NCBI GenBank assembly: GCA_965229765.1
Contig: CBDDJT010000002.1
Coordinates: 124,001-188,000, forward strand
Direction: 5' to 3'
From: ASV31 sp965229765
GTDB taxonomy: Bacteria; Pseudomonadota; Alphaproteobacteria; Rhodobacterales; Rhodobacteraceae
Length of the DNA stretch: 64,000 bases
In this document: positions 34,273 through 42,631 of the stretch, piece by piece
How the letters are laid out: every line of letters starts with the position of its first letter
Position numbering within the stretch: position 1 is the stretch's first letter
Made by a program: the position numbers and the translations under genes
Notes under the pieces: generated by a model
Told to the model about the DNA's origin: nothing
Database searches by the model: none
What the model saw: only the letters and a program-made list of their open reading frames with translations

Positions 34273-35664
34273 TCACGCCGCCTGCCATAGCCTGGTGATG
34301 CGCGCGCGCCATGCCTGCGCCACCGCCGCGCCGGTCATCAGCACGCTGTCCGTGTCCTCGGCCAGCGCACCCAGGATCCGCCGCGCCTCGCACCCGAATC
34401 CCTGCCAGGGCCCCACGTCCGTCAGCGTGCGCACATGCCAGTTCAGCACGACCAGCCCGCCGCCGCGCGCATTCGCCACCAGCCGGTCGGCCTGCGCCGG
34501 GCCAGGGCCATCGGGCCGTGCGGGCTCGATATAGGCGTCCATCACCGGCGAGGGCAACACAAGGAACGGCGCCTCGGGCGGTCGGGCCGGGTCGATCCCA
34601 CCGCCCAGCATCGGCAGCATCGTGCCGGTCCGGTATCCCAGCGACATCGGCGACAGGCTGGCGTCATAGACCAGCCCCGCCGCCGCCATCCTGTCCCAAG
34701 CGGCGTGCGGATCGGACCAGTCGATACACCAGTAATGCGCGCGTCCGCCGACCGGCGCCTGCCCGGTCAGCGCGGCGATCTGCGCACGCTCGGCCTCGAA
34801 ATGCGCCGTACTGTCGGTGCCGATGCCATAGTGCAGCCCGACCTCGCACCCCGCGTCGGCCAACCGCCGAAGCGTGTCGGGATAGGGGCCCTTGCGCGGA
34901 TCGTAATGCGGATCGCGCGGATGCCGCGTCAAGCCCGCCACCGGCCCCGGATAGACATAGAAGGTGTTGTGCCCTCGCGCCGTCTCGGCCAGAGACCGCC
35001 AGCCGTCGAAGTTCCAGTAGGGATCCGGCCGCCCGCGCAGGAGCGTCCCCAGCCCGGTCGCCAGTGCGGTGCGCTCGCGCGCGCTGCGCGGCGCCAGCGC
35101 CGCCGCCCGCGCCAGCTGGAATGCATCGTGCAGCCGGGGTCCGTCGGTGTCATGGCTCAGCACCACCGCCCGCCGCCCCCCGAAAGGCGGCAGCGCGCCC
35201 TCCAGCGAATGCCCGGCCGCCTTCAGCAGGTCCATGAGGTGGGCGGCGGCATTCTCGATCAGCGGATCCAGCAGCAGCCCCGCCACTGCCAGCGGATGTG
35301 TCGCTGCCGCCACGCGCCCCATCGCGTCGCGCGGCGCGCCGGCCTCTTCGTCCAGCCCCAGCAGCCGCGCCGCGCCGGTCATGACGTCGGTCCCGTCTTC
35401 GGAACCCGGACCGTACAGCACCCGCCCCGCCACCGTCGCGGGCCGGCACGCTCCCGCGCCCGCAGCCAGCGCCAGACCGCGCCGCCCCTCGGGCAAACCC
35501 GCCCCGGGACACGCGATCGCCCAACCATCGACCGACACTTCCTCTGCCGCGCGCGTCACACGGAACGGCAACCCCATGCGCAGCCCGAGTTCGACCGCCG
35601 CACGGCCCAGCCCCGGTGCGGCCCGGCCCTTGTCCGGCAATAGAAACGTCAGGATTTCGGGCAT
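34273..35664 (-). CDS. Polysaccharide-deacetylase-like protein
   Basis: 463 aa. The C-terminal two thirds look like a NodB-type deacetylase: SHDTDGPR at 170-177 supplies the two catalytic/metal aspartates, EVGLHYGIGTD gives the metal histidine region, followed by YDASLSPMSLGYR. The N-terminal 150 residues match no domain I can name. No signal peptide is seen, which is unusual for enzymes acting on exported polymer; it could act on a cytosolic precursor. ATG 35664 follows AAAGAGAG. It precedes wbpA by 79 bp on the same strand, suggesting it belongs to the same polysaccharide. Confidence 0.75.
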   Translation of the reverse strand: MPEILTFLLPDKGRAAPGLGRAAVELGLRMGLPFRVTRAAEEVSVDGWAIACPGAGLPEGRRGLALAAGAGACRPATVAGRVLYGPGSEDGTDVMTGAARLLGLDEEAGAPRDAMGRVAAATHPLAVAGLLLDPLIENAAAHLMDLLKAAGHSLEGALPPFGGRRAVVLSHDTDGPRLHDAFQLARAAALAPRSARERTALATGLGTLLRGRPDPYWNFDGWRSLAETARGHNTFYVYPGPVAGLTRHPRDPHYDPRKGPYPDTLRRLADAGCEVGLHYGIGTDSTAHFEAERAQIAALTGQAPVGGRAHYWCIDWSDPHAAWDRMAAAGLVYDASLSPMSLGYRTGTMLPMLGGGIDPARPPEAPFLVLPSPVMDAYIEPARPDGPGPAQADRLVANARGGGLVVLNWHVRTLTDVGPWQGFGCEARRILGALAEDTDSVLMTGAAVAQAWRARITRLWQAA

Positions 35665-35918
35665 CGCTCTCTTTCGTGACGATTGGCGCCCGTCATTCGG
35701 TCGCGCCGCACCGCTCTTTGCCGGAAACAGGCGTTCTTGTCCATGTTCGGCGCATGGCGTCGCTACTGCCTTGCAACGCCCGGACACGGCCCGAATTACT
35801 CCACGAAGACATGGACATAGGTAGATGGATTCGCTAACGAACGTTAAGCTTATGACGCGCTGCGGCGTTGATTGCCGATCTTTTGACAAGTGCACAGCGA
35901 ACAAGAGGCGACATATCA
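35665..35918. promoter_or_regulatory. Divergent regulatory region between polysaccharide and exosortase operons
   Basis: 254 bp without a gene, AT-richer in its right half. At 35835-35846 is an inverted repeat TAACG-AA-CGTTA, a candidate operator. TTGACA occurs at 35882-35887 but has no -10 at the right distance. Both the deacetylase-wbp operon and the exosortase operon must start from this region, so one site could control both. Confidence 0.4.
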
Positions 35919-37364
35919 GTGACGACGGTCTTCCGCTTACGCCTGCGTGACATCCTTGCATACGTCTTTCTGGCCCTGGCGATTTGCTGGCTCGCACCCG
36001 TTCCCTCGGCCCGCGCACAGGCTGCCGATCCCGACGAAGTGCTTGCAACAATTGGCTCTACCCGCATCACGGCGGCAGAGGTCGACCGCCTTCTTGCCGG
36101 GCGCAGCGCGTTCCCCGGGCAGCCCGAGGAGGAGCGGCGCCAGCGGATGCTGGAAACCCTCATCGCCGAATACCTGATCGATTATTTCTACGGTCAGGAT
36201 CTCGGGCTTCTGTCAGAGCAGGTGCTCGATTCCCTTGCCGACGCGCGGCGGCAGGTGCTGTTCCAGCTTTTTGCCCAGTCCCGCTTTGACCCCCCATCAA
36301 TCGCAGAGGACGACGTCGCCGCTTTCGTGGCCGGGAATCCCCGCCTTTTTTTGGAACGGCGCGCCTACCAGTATCTCGACCTGCGCATCAACGGCGGCAC
36401 CAGCGAGGCGCGCGCCGCCGCGCTGGCCCGCGTTCCCGGCGCGCTTGCAGGCGGCGGGGCGCCGCTGACCACGCTGACCGCTCTGGTGGTTAGCCTGTCG
36501 CAGGACGGCCTGAACGCCACCGTCAATCCTGTCTGGGCCACGTCCGAAGCCATTCCGCCCGAAACGCTGGCCCGGCTGCTGCCGATGGCAGGCGACGGCC
36601 GCGCTCTGGATGCGTGGACAACGCCCGATACGGCCCGCGCGCTGGTGCTGGTCGCGGCGGATCCGGCGCCCCTCGATCCGGCGTCGCTGACACCGCAGAT
36701 CGAACGCCGCCTGCTGCAACAGGCGTTCCAGTCCCACCGCGACGAGATCATCACGCTGATGGCAAAAAGCGTGCTGGAGACCGACGTCGCCGCCGCCGCC
36801 GACCCCCGGGTCGTCCGCGCCCCGCCGCGCGGCACCGTCGTCTGGTCGCCCAACCCCGTCCTCCCGCGCGAGGTGCGGCTTGCCGGCTTCTTCGGCGGCG
36901 CGCTTCTGGCGCTTCTGGCGGCCTATGGGCTGATCACCTGGATCGCACTCGTCTACCGCCAGCTTCCGATGCTGCAAAAGCATGAACTTGTCGTTCCCAC
37001 CTTCCGCCGGTCCGGGCCTGCCACCACGGTCGTCGTGATCCTTGTGCTGCTGGCCCTTCCGTCGGCGGGGCTGGCCGGCTGGGTCGCGGGCAGCACCTAC
37101 GGGGTGCGCACGACACTTGTGCTGCTTGGCGGGGCCGCCGTACTGGCACTGGCGCTGGCCCTTGTCTGGCACGCGCGGACCCGGCGATACCGCGCCTCCG
37201 CGCAGATCGAAGCATCGGAAACCTACTCCGATCCCCAGATGGCCTATGAACGCGGCGTTCTCGAAGAAGGCTCGGGCTGGCGTCTGCTGGCGACGCTTGC
37301 GCTCTTTGTCTGCGCTGCAATCTGCCTCGCCGTGCTTCTGGACCTGCCTTTCGGCCTGCGGTGA
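35919..37364 (+). CDS. EpsD/SurA-like periplasmic chaperone with four C-terminal membrane segments
   Basis: 481 aa. Signal-like N terminus (about 5-33), then a SurA_N/EpsD-like region at about 36-130 (DEVLATIGSTRITAAEVDRLL), followed by a degenerate parvulin-like part (NPVWATSEAIPPETLARLLP, then ERRLLQQAFQSHRDE). After about residue 300 there are four hydrophobic segments: 323-345, 367-390, 396-416 and 455-478, which ordinary EpsD proteins lack. The GTG at 35919 has AGAGG about 10 nt upstream and gives a proper signal peptide; a TTG at 35868 is possible. Its stop overlaps the exosortase start as GTGA, so the two are coupled and probably work together. Confidence 0.75.
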   Translation: MTTVFRLRLRDILAYVFLALAICWLAPVPSARAQAADPDEVLATIGSTRITAAEVDRLLAGRSAFPGQPEEERRQRMLETLIAEYLIDYFYGQDLGLLSEQVLDSLADARRQVLFQLFAQSRFDPPSIAEDDVAAFVAGNPRLFLERRAYQYLDLRINGGTSEARAAALARVPGALAGGGAPLTTLTALVVSLSQDGLNATVNPVWATSEAIPPETLARLLPMAGDGRALDAWTTPDTARALVLVAADPAPLDPASLTPQIERRLLQQAFQSHRDEIITLMAKSVLETDVAAAADPRVVRAPPRGTVVWSPNPVLPREVRLAGFFGGALLALLAAYGLITWIALVYRQLPMLQKHELVVPTFRRSGPATTVVVILVLLALPSAGLAGWVAGSTYGVRTTLVLLGGAAVLALALALVWHARTRRYRASAQIEASETYSDPQMAYERGVLEEGSGWRLLATLALFVCAAICLAVLLDLPFGLR

Positions 37365-39043
37365 GCGCACGCACGGATATCCCCGGCGCCACGGCCGCGC
37401 CCGCCGCCGCCTTCCGCTGGATCGCCATCGGTGTCGTTCTGGCCGAACTCGCGCTTCTGCGAGAGGTGACGCACAAGCACTTCATGGTGCTCAGCATGGG
37501 CGACGGGTTCACCGACCCCGCGTGGTACCTGCACACCTTCACCAAGGTGTCGCTTCTGGCGATCCTCGCGCTTCTCGTGGCCGCCGTGGTCGAACGCCGC
37601 TTCATCGGCCCCGCGCTTCTGCCCGACCGCCTGCGGCCTGCGGTTGGGGTGCTTCATGCCGCAAGCTTCGCACTGATGGTCTTTCTGGTCAGCACCCTTC
37701 CGCAAGGCCGCAAGATCGACCTCGTCGATACCGCGATGCTCTGGCGCTACGCGGCCACTTCGATGACCTTTCTTGTCTGGCAGGCCAGCGCCCTTGCGCT
37801 GATCGCCCCCGCCGGCGTGATCCGCCGACTGCGCTGGACAAGCCTTGGGTTCATCGCCACCGGCATGGCCGCGGCGGTGGTGCTGTCTTCAAAGAACAAC
37901 GCCATCATCATCGCCATTCGCGCCACCATCGAAACCAGCACGCTTGACCTTTCGATGGCCGCCTATCGCCTCTTCGGCCGGGCCGAGCCGATGGTGCGCG
38001 ACGTCGACGGCGCCCCGGTCCTGTCGGCCTCGGATTTCGCTGTCACGGTCAGCCCGGTCTGCGCCGGCTACCAGGGGATGCTGGCAGCAGCACTTATCAT
38101 GGCGGGACTGCTGATGCTGGAATGGCCCGCGCTGAAGCGCGTTCCGGCGCTGCTCCTTGGCGTCGGCACCGTGATCGGCGTCTTCCTGATGAACGCCTTC
38201 CGCATCGCGCTTCTGCTGCATATCGGCGAGGCTGTCTCGCCCGAGATGGCGCTGGACGGGTTCCACAGCTACTTCGGCACGCTGTCGCTTCTGGCTGTCG
38301 TGGCCGTGGCCATGGTCGCGCTGCAACTGCCCGTCTTCCGCATCGCACCTGCGGGGGGGGCGGCGGAACCGGCCCGCGGCACGGGCCCGGGCGTCACCCA
38401 CCGCAAGGACGACATCGACACCGGTGCGCGCCTTGTCATGCCGCTGGCGTTCTACCTCGGGATCCTGATGATCGGCGGGCTGTTCGTTGCCGGGTTCAAC
38501 TGGCTCTACCCGGTCACCGCGGCGATGGGCCTTGGCATTCTCTATGCCTACCGCGGGATGATCGCGGCCGAGTTCGCCGACGGCATCGGCTTCGGCGGTT
38601 TCGCCATGGGGATCGCCGTCTTCATCCTCTGGGTGATCGTCGTGCCCTCGGACCCCGAAGGCGATGTCGAATTCGCCGAGACGCTTCTTTCGGCCCCGCC
38701 CCTTGCCGTGCTCGCCTGGATCACCATGCGCATCATCGGGTCCAGCGTCGTCGTCCCCGTGGTCGAGGAACTGGCCTTCCGCGCCGGGCTGCCGATCCTG
38801 CTGCGCGGCTGGCTCGGGCCGCTGGTCGGGCCACGGCCCGCCGCCATCGCCGCCTTCGCGGCCTCGTCGGTCGCCTTCGGCATCCTGCATTCCGATATCC
38901 TCGCCGGGACGCTGGCCGGCGCCTGCTATGGCCTGCTGACCCTGCGCACGGGACGGGTGGGCGACGCCATCGTGGCGCACGCGGTCACCAACTTTCTGAT
39001 CTGCATCGCGGTTCTGGGCACCGACCGCTGGTCGCTCTGGTAG
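37361..39043 (+). CDS. xrtE: Exosortase E fused to CPBP-family protease (XrtE, VPEID-CTERM system)
   Basis: 560 aa polytopic inner-membrane protein. N-terminal exosortase domain (about 20-325) with the full catalytic triad: Cys234 in SPVCAGYQGM, Arg281 in NAFRIALLLHIG, His302 in GFHSYFGT. The C-terminal half (about 355-550) is a CPBP (Abi/CAAX-like) intramembrane protease with Glu469-Glu470 and Arg474 in EELAFR, His510 in FGILHSD and His540/Asn544 in HAVTN. This fusion defines exosortase E. It should cut after the VPEID signal of substrates such as the one at 39566. GTG start overlaps the upstream gene by 4 bp. Confidence 0.93.
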   Translation: MSARTDIPGATAAPAAAFRWIAIGVVLAELALLREVTHKHFMVLSMGDGFTDPAWYLHTFTKVSLLAILALLVAAVVERRFIGPALLPDRLRPAVGVLHAASFALMVFLVSTLPQGRKIDLVDTAMLWRYAATSMTFLVWQASALALIAPAGVIRRLRWTSLGFIATGMAAAVVLSSKNNAIIIAIRATIETSTLDLSMAAYRLFGRAEPMVRDVDGAPVLSASDFAVTVSPVCAGYQGMLAAALIMAGLLMLEWPALKRVPALLLGVGTVIGVFLMNAFRIALLLHIGEAVSPEMALDGFHSYFGTLSLLAVVAVAMVALQLPVFRIAPAGGAAEPARGTGPGVTHRKDDIDTGARLVMPLAFYLGILMIGGLFVAGFNWLYPVTAAMGLGILYAYRGMIAAEFADGIGFGGFAMGIAVFILWVIVVPSDPEGDVEFAETLLSAPPLAVLAWITMRIIGSSVVVPVVEELAFRAGLPILLRGWLGPLVGPRPAAIAAFAASSVAFGILHSDILAGTLAGACYGLLTLRTGRVGDAIVAHAVTNFLICIAVLGTDRWSLW

Positions 39044-39083
39044 GGGCTGGCGCCCGCGCGCCCGCGCCACTAGAACGCCGGGC

Positions 39084-39569
39084 ATGAGCTTTCCGCCCGA
39101 TCTGCCCTATCTCACGCCGCTTGGCGCCGCCGAGCTTGCCCGCGCGGGCCTGCCGCCCGAATGGCGCTATGGCCTGCGCGACATCGTCCGCTTCTTCGAG
39201 ATCGACGCGCTGAACCACGTCAACCACACCCGCTACCTGACCTGGTTCGAGGGCTTCCGCCTGCCCTATCTGCGCGACTACGGGATCAGCAGCTATGGCC
39301 CCGACGGCCCGCGCCTTGTGCTGCGCAGCGTCGAGGCCGACTACCGCGCCGAGATGCACGAGGGCGACGACTATATCGTCGCCGGGCGCACGGCATGGTT
39401 CGGCACGTCGAGCTTTCGGATGGACTATGCCGTGTTTGCCCCGGACCTGCGCGTCACGGGCGCGGCGCTGGTGGTGCTGCGCAGCGCGGACGGCCGGGCG
39501 AAATGGCCCCTGACCGAGGCGCAAAAGACCACCCTGCGCACCCGCGACGGCGCCCTTCCCCGCGCCTAG
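39084..39569 (+). CDS. Hotdog-fold acyl-CoA thioesterase (4HBT-like)
   Basis: 161 aa. Expected to hydrolyse acyl-CoA thioesters. Motifs: IVRFFEIDALNHVNHTRYLTWFEGFRLPYL around 33-62, where the Asp/Asn-His-Val-Asn pattern marks the 4HBT active site, and a beta-strand run with AWFGTSSFRMDYAVF. It begins 40 bp after xrtE on the same strand, so it may be co-transcribed, though I know of no thioesterase role in exosortase systems. Its TAG stop shares CTAG with the stop of the convergent VPEID-CTERM gene. Confidence 0.88.
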   Translation: MSFPPDLPYLTPLGAAELARAGLPPEWRYGLRDIVRFFEIDALNHVNHTRYLTWFEGFRLPYLRDYGISSYGPDGPRLVLRSVEADYRAEMHEGDDYIVAGRTAWFGTSSFRMDYAVFAPDLRVTGAALVVLRSADGRAKWPLTEAQKTTLRTRDGALPRA

Positions 39570-40108
39570 GACGTCCTGCGCCGCCGCAGGTCCAGCCAGA
39601 CGCCCAGCGTGAACAGCACGAACAGCGCCTTGAACAGCGCGTTCCCGTCGATCTCGGGGACGGGGGTGGGCGCGACGGAGGCGTGATAGAAGAGATCGCC
39701 GGCAAAATTGGTGGCGTCCGATCCGGCACCAAGCTGGCTGGTAGACCCGGTATTGAAGCCCGCCGCCGTCCCGCTGTAGACATACGCTTGGATCCCGGGC
39801 GCACCCGTATATACGAAAAGATACCAACCGCCCGTATCTGGCACGACGGTTCCGCCGGGTGCGTCGGCCGTCTGCAACGCTTGGGCAAGGTCCTGGGCCA
39901 GGCTGAAGTTGCCAAACCACGGCGTCGTCGTCAGCGGCGTGGCCGGATCGCCGTTCACGCTGTCGTAAGACCCCGCTGTGAACTGGACGTCATAGGTGGT
40001 GCCGCTGACCGTCAGCGAAATGGTGGACGCCGCCGCCGGCAAGGCGACACTCCAGCACGCCACCGCGACACCCAGGGCGCGCGCAACCCTCTTCACACCT
40101 GCAAACAT
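39566..40108 (-). CDS. VPEID-CTERM sorting-domain protein (exosortase E substrate)
   Basis: 180 aa. Signal peptide at 1-28 ending LPAAAS. The mature part is small, rich in Ser, Thr, Gly, Tyr and Phe, with no domain I recognise. The C terminus is a complete sorting signal: VPEID at 150-154, hydrophobic helix about 157-172, and basic end LRRRR (174-178). The signal matches the exosortase E gene that ends 522 bp away, so it is the probable local substrate, exported by Sec and then processed. ATG 40108 is used because it begins a normal signal peptide; the frame opens 17 codons earlier. Confidence 0.9.
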   Translation of the reverse strand: MFAGVKRVARALGVAVACWSVALPAAASTISLTVSGTTYDVQFTAGSYDSVNGDPATPLTTTPWFGNFSLAQDLAQALQTADAPGGTVVPDTGGWYLFVYTGAPGIQAYVYSGTAAGFNTGSTSQLGAGSDATNFAGDLFYHASVAPTPVPEIDGNALFKALFVLFTLGVWLDLRRRRTS

Positions 40109-40350
40109 CCAAGACCCCCCGGCTAAAGCAACAGTCACGACAGGGGGCACGGACAGCAAACAGCGACACCCTCGACCACGCGAAACGGTGTGCCGGCAAG
40201 GCAGCCCGAGTCAACCCCTGGCCGCCCGCCCATGCGCCCTGTTGCGCCATGGTTGCGGCGACGTCACGACGCCCGGCTCAGCCCAAGCGCCGCCGCCGCA
40301 GGTCTAGGCAAGGCGCCCCGGTGTCGGCGCTCAACGGGTCGGACCCGCCC
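40109..40350. other. Intergenic region with a possible CTERM-tail remnant
   Basis: 242 bp between the start of the VPEID-CTERM gene and the stop of pgi, both on the minus strand. It should contain the promoter of the VPEID-CTERM gene. On the minus strand at 40307-40278 a short frame reads LDLRRRRLG and stops, repeating the LDLRRRR end of the neighbouring VPEID-CTERM protein with 14 identical bases, but without the preceding hydrophobic helix. No other structure seen. Confidence 0.35.
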
Positions 40351-41952
40351 CTACCCCCTCAGGTCGGCCACCAGTTGCGCGGTGGACCCGTCCTTGTCCC
40401 CTGCCCCGGCCTCGCCCCGCAGAAGGGGTTCCAGCGACTTCGCCAGTTCCTTGCCCAGCTCCACCCCCCACTGGTCGAAGCTGTTGATCCCCAGGATCAC
40501 GCCCTCGACGAAGACCCGGTGTTCATAGAGCGCCACGATCTGGCCCAGCACATGCGGCGTCAGGCGGGGATAGACCAGCGTGGTGGACGGCCGGTTGCCC
40601 GGAAACACCCGGTGGCGCGCCTGGCGGTCCAGTTCGGCCCCCTCGAACCGGCCCGCGACGATGGCGCGTGCCTCGTCGAGCGAGCGGCCGCGCAGAAGCG
40701 CCTCGGACTGCGCGAGGCAGTTGGCCTGGAGCAGCAGGTGCTGGTGCGCCAGTTCGGGCTCGTGCCCCTCACGGCCCACCATGAACTCGCAGGGCACGAC
40801 CTGCGTGCCCTGGTGGATCAGCTGGTAGAAGGCGTGCTGGCCGTTGGTGCCCGGCTCTCCCCAGACGACGGGGCCAGAGTCCACGGCCAGGTCGCTGCCG
40901 TCCATCGCCACGCGCTTGCCGTTGCTCTCCATCTCCAGTTGTTGCAGGTAGGCCGGAAGCCGCGCCAGCCGCTGTTCATAGGGCAGCACCGCCCGCGTGG
41001 GATAGCCGCAGACCTGGTTGTGCCAGATGCCCACCAGCGCCAGCATCAGCGGCATGTTGTCCGCGCCCTCGGCCTGCTGGAAATGGCGGTCCATCTCCTG
41101 TGCGCCGGACAGGAACTCGCGGAACCGCCCGGGCCCGATCGCCAGCATCAGCGACAGCCCGATCGGCCCCCACATGGAATAGCGCCCGCCGACCCAGTCC
41201 TCGAAGCCGAAGACGCGGTACGGCGCGATGCCGAACTCGGCCGTCTTGCCGAGGTTCGAGGACAGCGCCACGAAATGCCCGCCCGCCATCTCGGCGCCCA
41301 CCTTGGCACCGATCCATGTCCGTGCGGTCTCGGCGTTCGACATGGTCTCGATCGTGGTGAAGGTCTTCGACGCCACGATCACCAGCGTGGAAGCCGGGTT
41401 CAGCCCCGCCAGCACGTCGCGCACATGCGCCGGGTCCACGTTCGACACGAAATGACAGCGCGGCCCATCCGCGTAGGGCGACAGCGCCTGCACCGCCATC
41501 GCGGGCCCAAGATCGGACCCGCCGATGCCGATGTTGACCACGTCGGTGAACCGCCCGCCGCCGGGCGCGCCCGCCGCGCCGGACCGGATATCGGCGGCAA
41601 AGGCCTCCATCCGTGCAAGCGTCGCCAGCACGCCCGGCATCACGTCCGCTCCGTCCACCATGACCGGCCCGCCATCAAGGTTGCGCAGCGCCGTGTGCAG
41701 CACCGCGCGTCCCTCTGTCTCGTTGATGGCCGCACCGCCGAACATGGCCGCGCGCCGCCCGGCAAGGCCCGCCGCACCGGCAAGTTCCAGCAGCAGCGCG
41801 CGCCCCGCCGTGTCGATGTTGGTCTTGGAATAATCGAACAGAAGCCCCCCGGTCCGGACCGAGAAACCGCCCGCCCGCGCGGTATCGGCAAAAAGCCCGG
41901 TGATCGCGCGCGCCGCCACTCCGGCGTGGTGATCCCACAATGCATCCCACAT
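40351..41952 (-). CDS. pgi: Glucose-6-phosphate isomerase
   Basis: 533 aa, cytosolic; interconverts glucose 6-phosphate and fructose 6-phosphate. Family blocks: VVNIGIGGSDLGPAMA (near 137-152), VASKTFTTIETMSNA, the signature GGRYSMWGPIGLSL near 260-275, and near the C terminus GVILGINSFDQWGVELGK with the conserved lysine. Third gene of zwf-pgl-pgi, 4 bp after pgl. In Rhodobacteraceae this operon feeds glucose through the Entner-Doudoroff route, with Pgi recycling or supplying hexose phosphate for polysaccharide precursors. Confidence 0.97.
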   Translation of the reverse strand: MWDALWDHHAGVAARAITGLFADTARAGGFSVRTGGLLFDYSKTNIDTAGRALLLELAGAAGLAGRRAAMFGGAAINETEGRAVLHTALRNLDGGPVMVDGADVMPGVLATLARMEAFAADIRSGAAGAPGGGRFTDVVNIGIGGSDLGPAMAVQALSPYADGPRCHFVSNVDPAHVRDVLAGLNPASTLVIVASKTFTTIETMSNAETARTWIGAKVGAEMAGGHFVALSSNLGKTAEFGIAPYRVFGFEDWVGGRYSMWGPIGLSLMLAIGPGRFREFLSGAQEMDRHFQQAEGADNMPLMLALVGIWHNQVCGYPTRAVLPYEQRLARLPAYLQQLEMESNGKRVAMDGSDLAVDSGPVVWGEPGTNGQHAFYQLIHQGTQVVPCEFMVGREGHEPELAHQHLLLQANCLAQSEALLRGRSLDEARAIVAGRFEGAELDRQARHRVFPGNRPSTTLVYPRLTPHVLGQIVALYEHRVFVEGVILGINSFDQWGVELGKELAKSLEPLLRGEAGAGDKDGSTAQLVADLRG

Positions 41953-41956
41953 GGCC

Positions 41957-42631
41957 CTACTCCGCCCAGTGTACCGTTGCGCCCGCCAGCACCGCCGAGA
42001 CCGGCGCTATCTGCGGATCGTTCAGCATCCGCGCCCGCTCCAGCGCGGTGCGCTTGTCAGCGCCGGTGATGACGACGTGACGCGCCATCGCGCCCTGCAA
42101 GACCGGCAGGCTAAGCGTCACGCGCGGTTCACCGGCATCCTCGGCCCGGATCGGGCAGGCCGGCGGCGCGTGCGGGTCCAGCGCAGCCGCCAGCCCCTCG
42201 GCCCCGGGAAACAGCGACGCCGTATGCATGTCGCCCCCCATTCCCAAAAGCATGACCGACACCGGCAGGTGCGGCTTCAGCCGCTCGGTCAGCGTGTCAG
42301 CGCCCTCCTCGGGCGTGCCATCCCCGGTGTAGAGCGACAGAAACTGCGCCGCCGCCGCCCGGTCGGTCAGAAGGCGCGCGCGGATCAGCCGCGCATTCGA
42401 GCGTGCGTGATCCTCGGGCACCCAGCGCTCGTCCGTGGGCATCACAACCACCCGCGACCAGTCGATGTCGGCCGCGCAGAGACCGTCAAACAGCGGGCCC
42501 GGGGTCGTTCCGCCCGGAACGGCAAGGCTGACCGTCCCGCCCGCGTGCAGCGCCGTATTCAGTTCACCGGCCATGACATTGGCCAGGTCGATCATCATCA
42601 TGTCCCGGTCGGGGTACTCGATCAGTGTCAT
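41957..42631 (-). CDS. pgl: 6-phosphogluconolactonase
   Basis: 224 aa, DevB/Pgl type. Hydrolyses 6-phosphogluconolactone to 6-phosphogluconate. Motifs: SLAVPGGTTPGPLFDGL (near 35-51), VVVMPTDERWVPEDHARSNARLI (near 63-85) and LLGMGGDMHTASLFPG (near 133-148), where the usual DGHTAS of the family is DMHTAS. ATG overlaps the zwf stop by 4 bp (ATGA). Middle gene of zwf-pgl-pgi. Confidence 0.95.
   Translation of the reverse strand: MTLIEYPDRDMMMIDLANVMAGELNTALHAGGTVSLAVPGGTTPGPLFDGLCAADIDWSRVVVMPTDERWVPEDHARSNARLIRARLLTDRAAAAQFLSLYTGDGTPEEGADTLTERLKPHLPVSVMLLGMGGDMHTASLFPGAEGLAAALDPHAPPACPIRAEDAGEPRVTLSLPVLQGAMARHVVITGADKRTALERARMLNDPQIAPVSAVLAGATVHWAE

Noticed and set aside
40249..42069. 606-codon plus-strand frame opposite pgi
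   Set aside because: Arg/His/Gln-rich translation without domains, fully antisense to pgi, whose motifs are intact.
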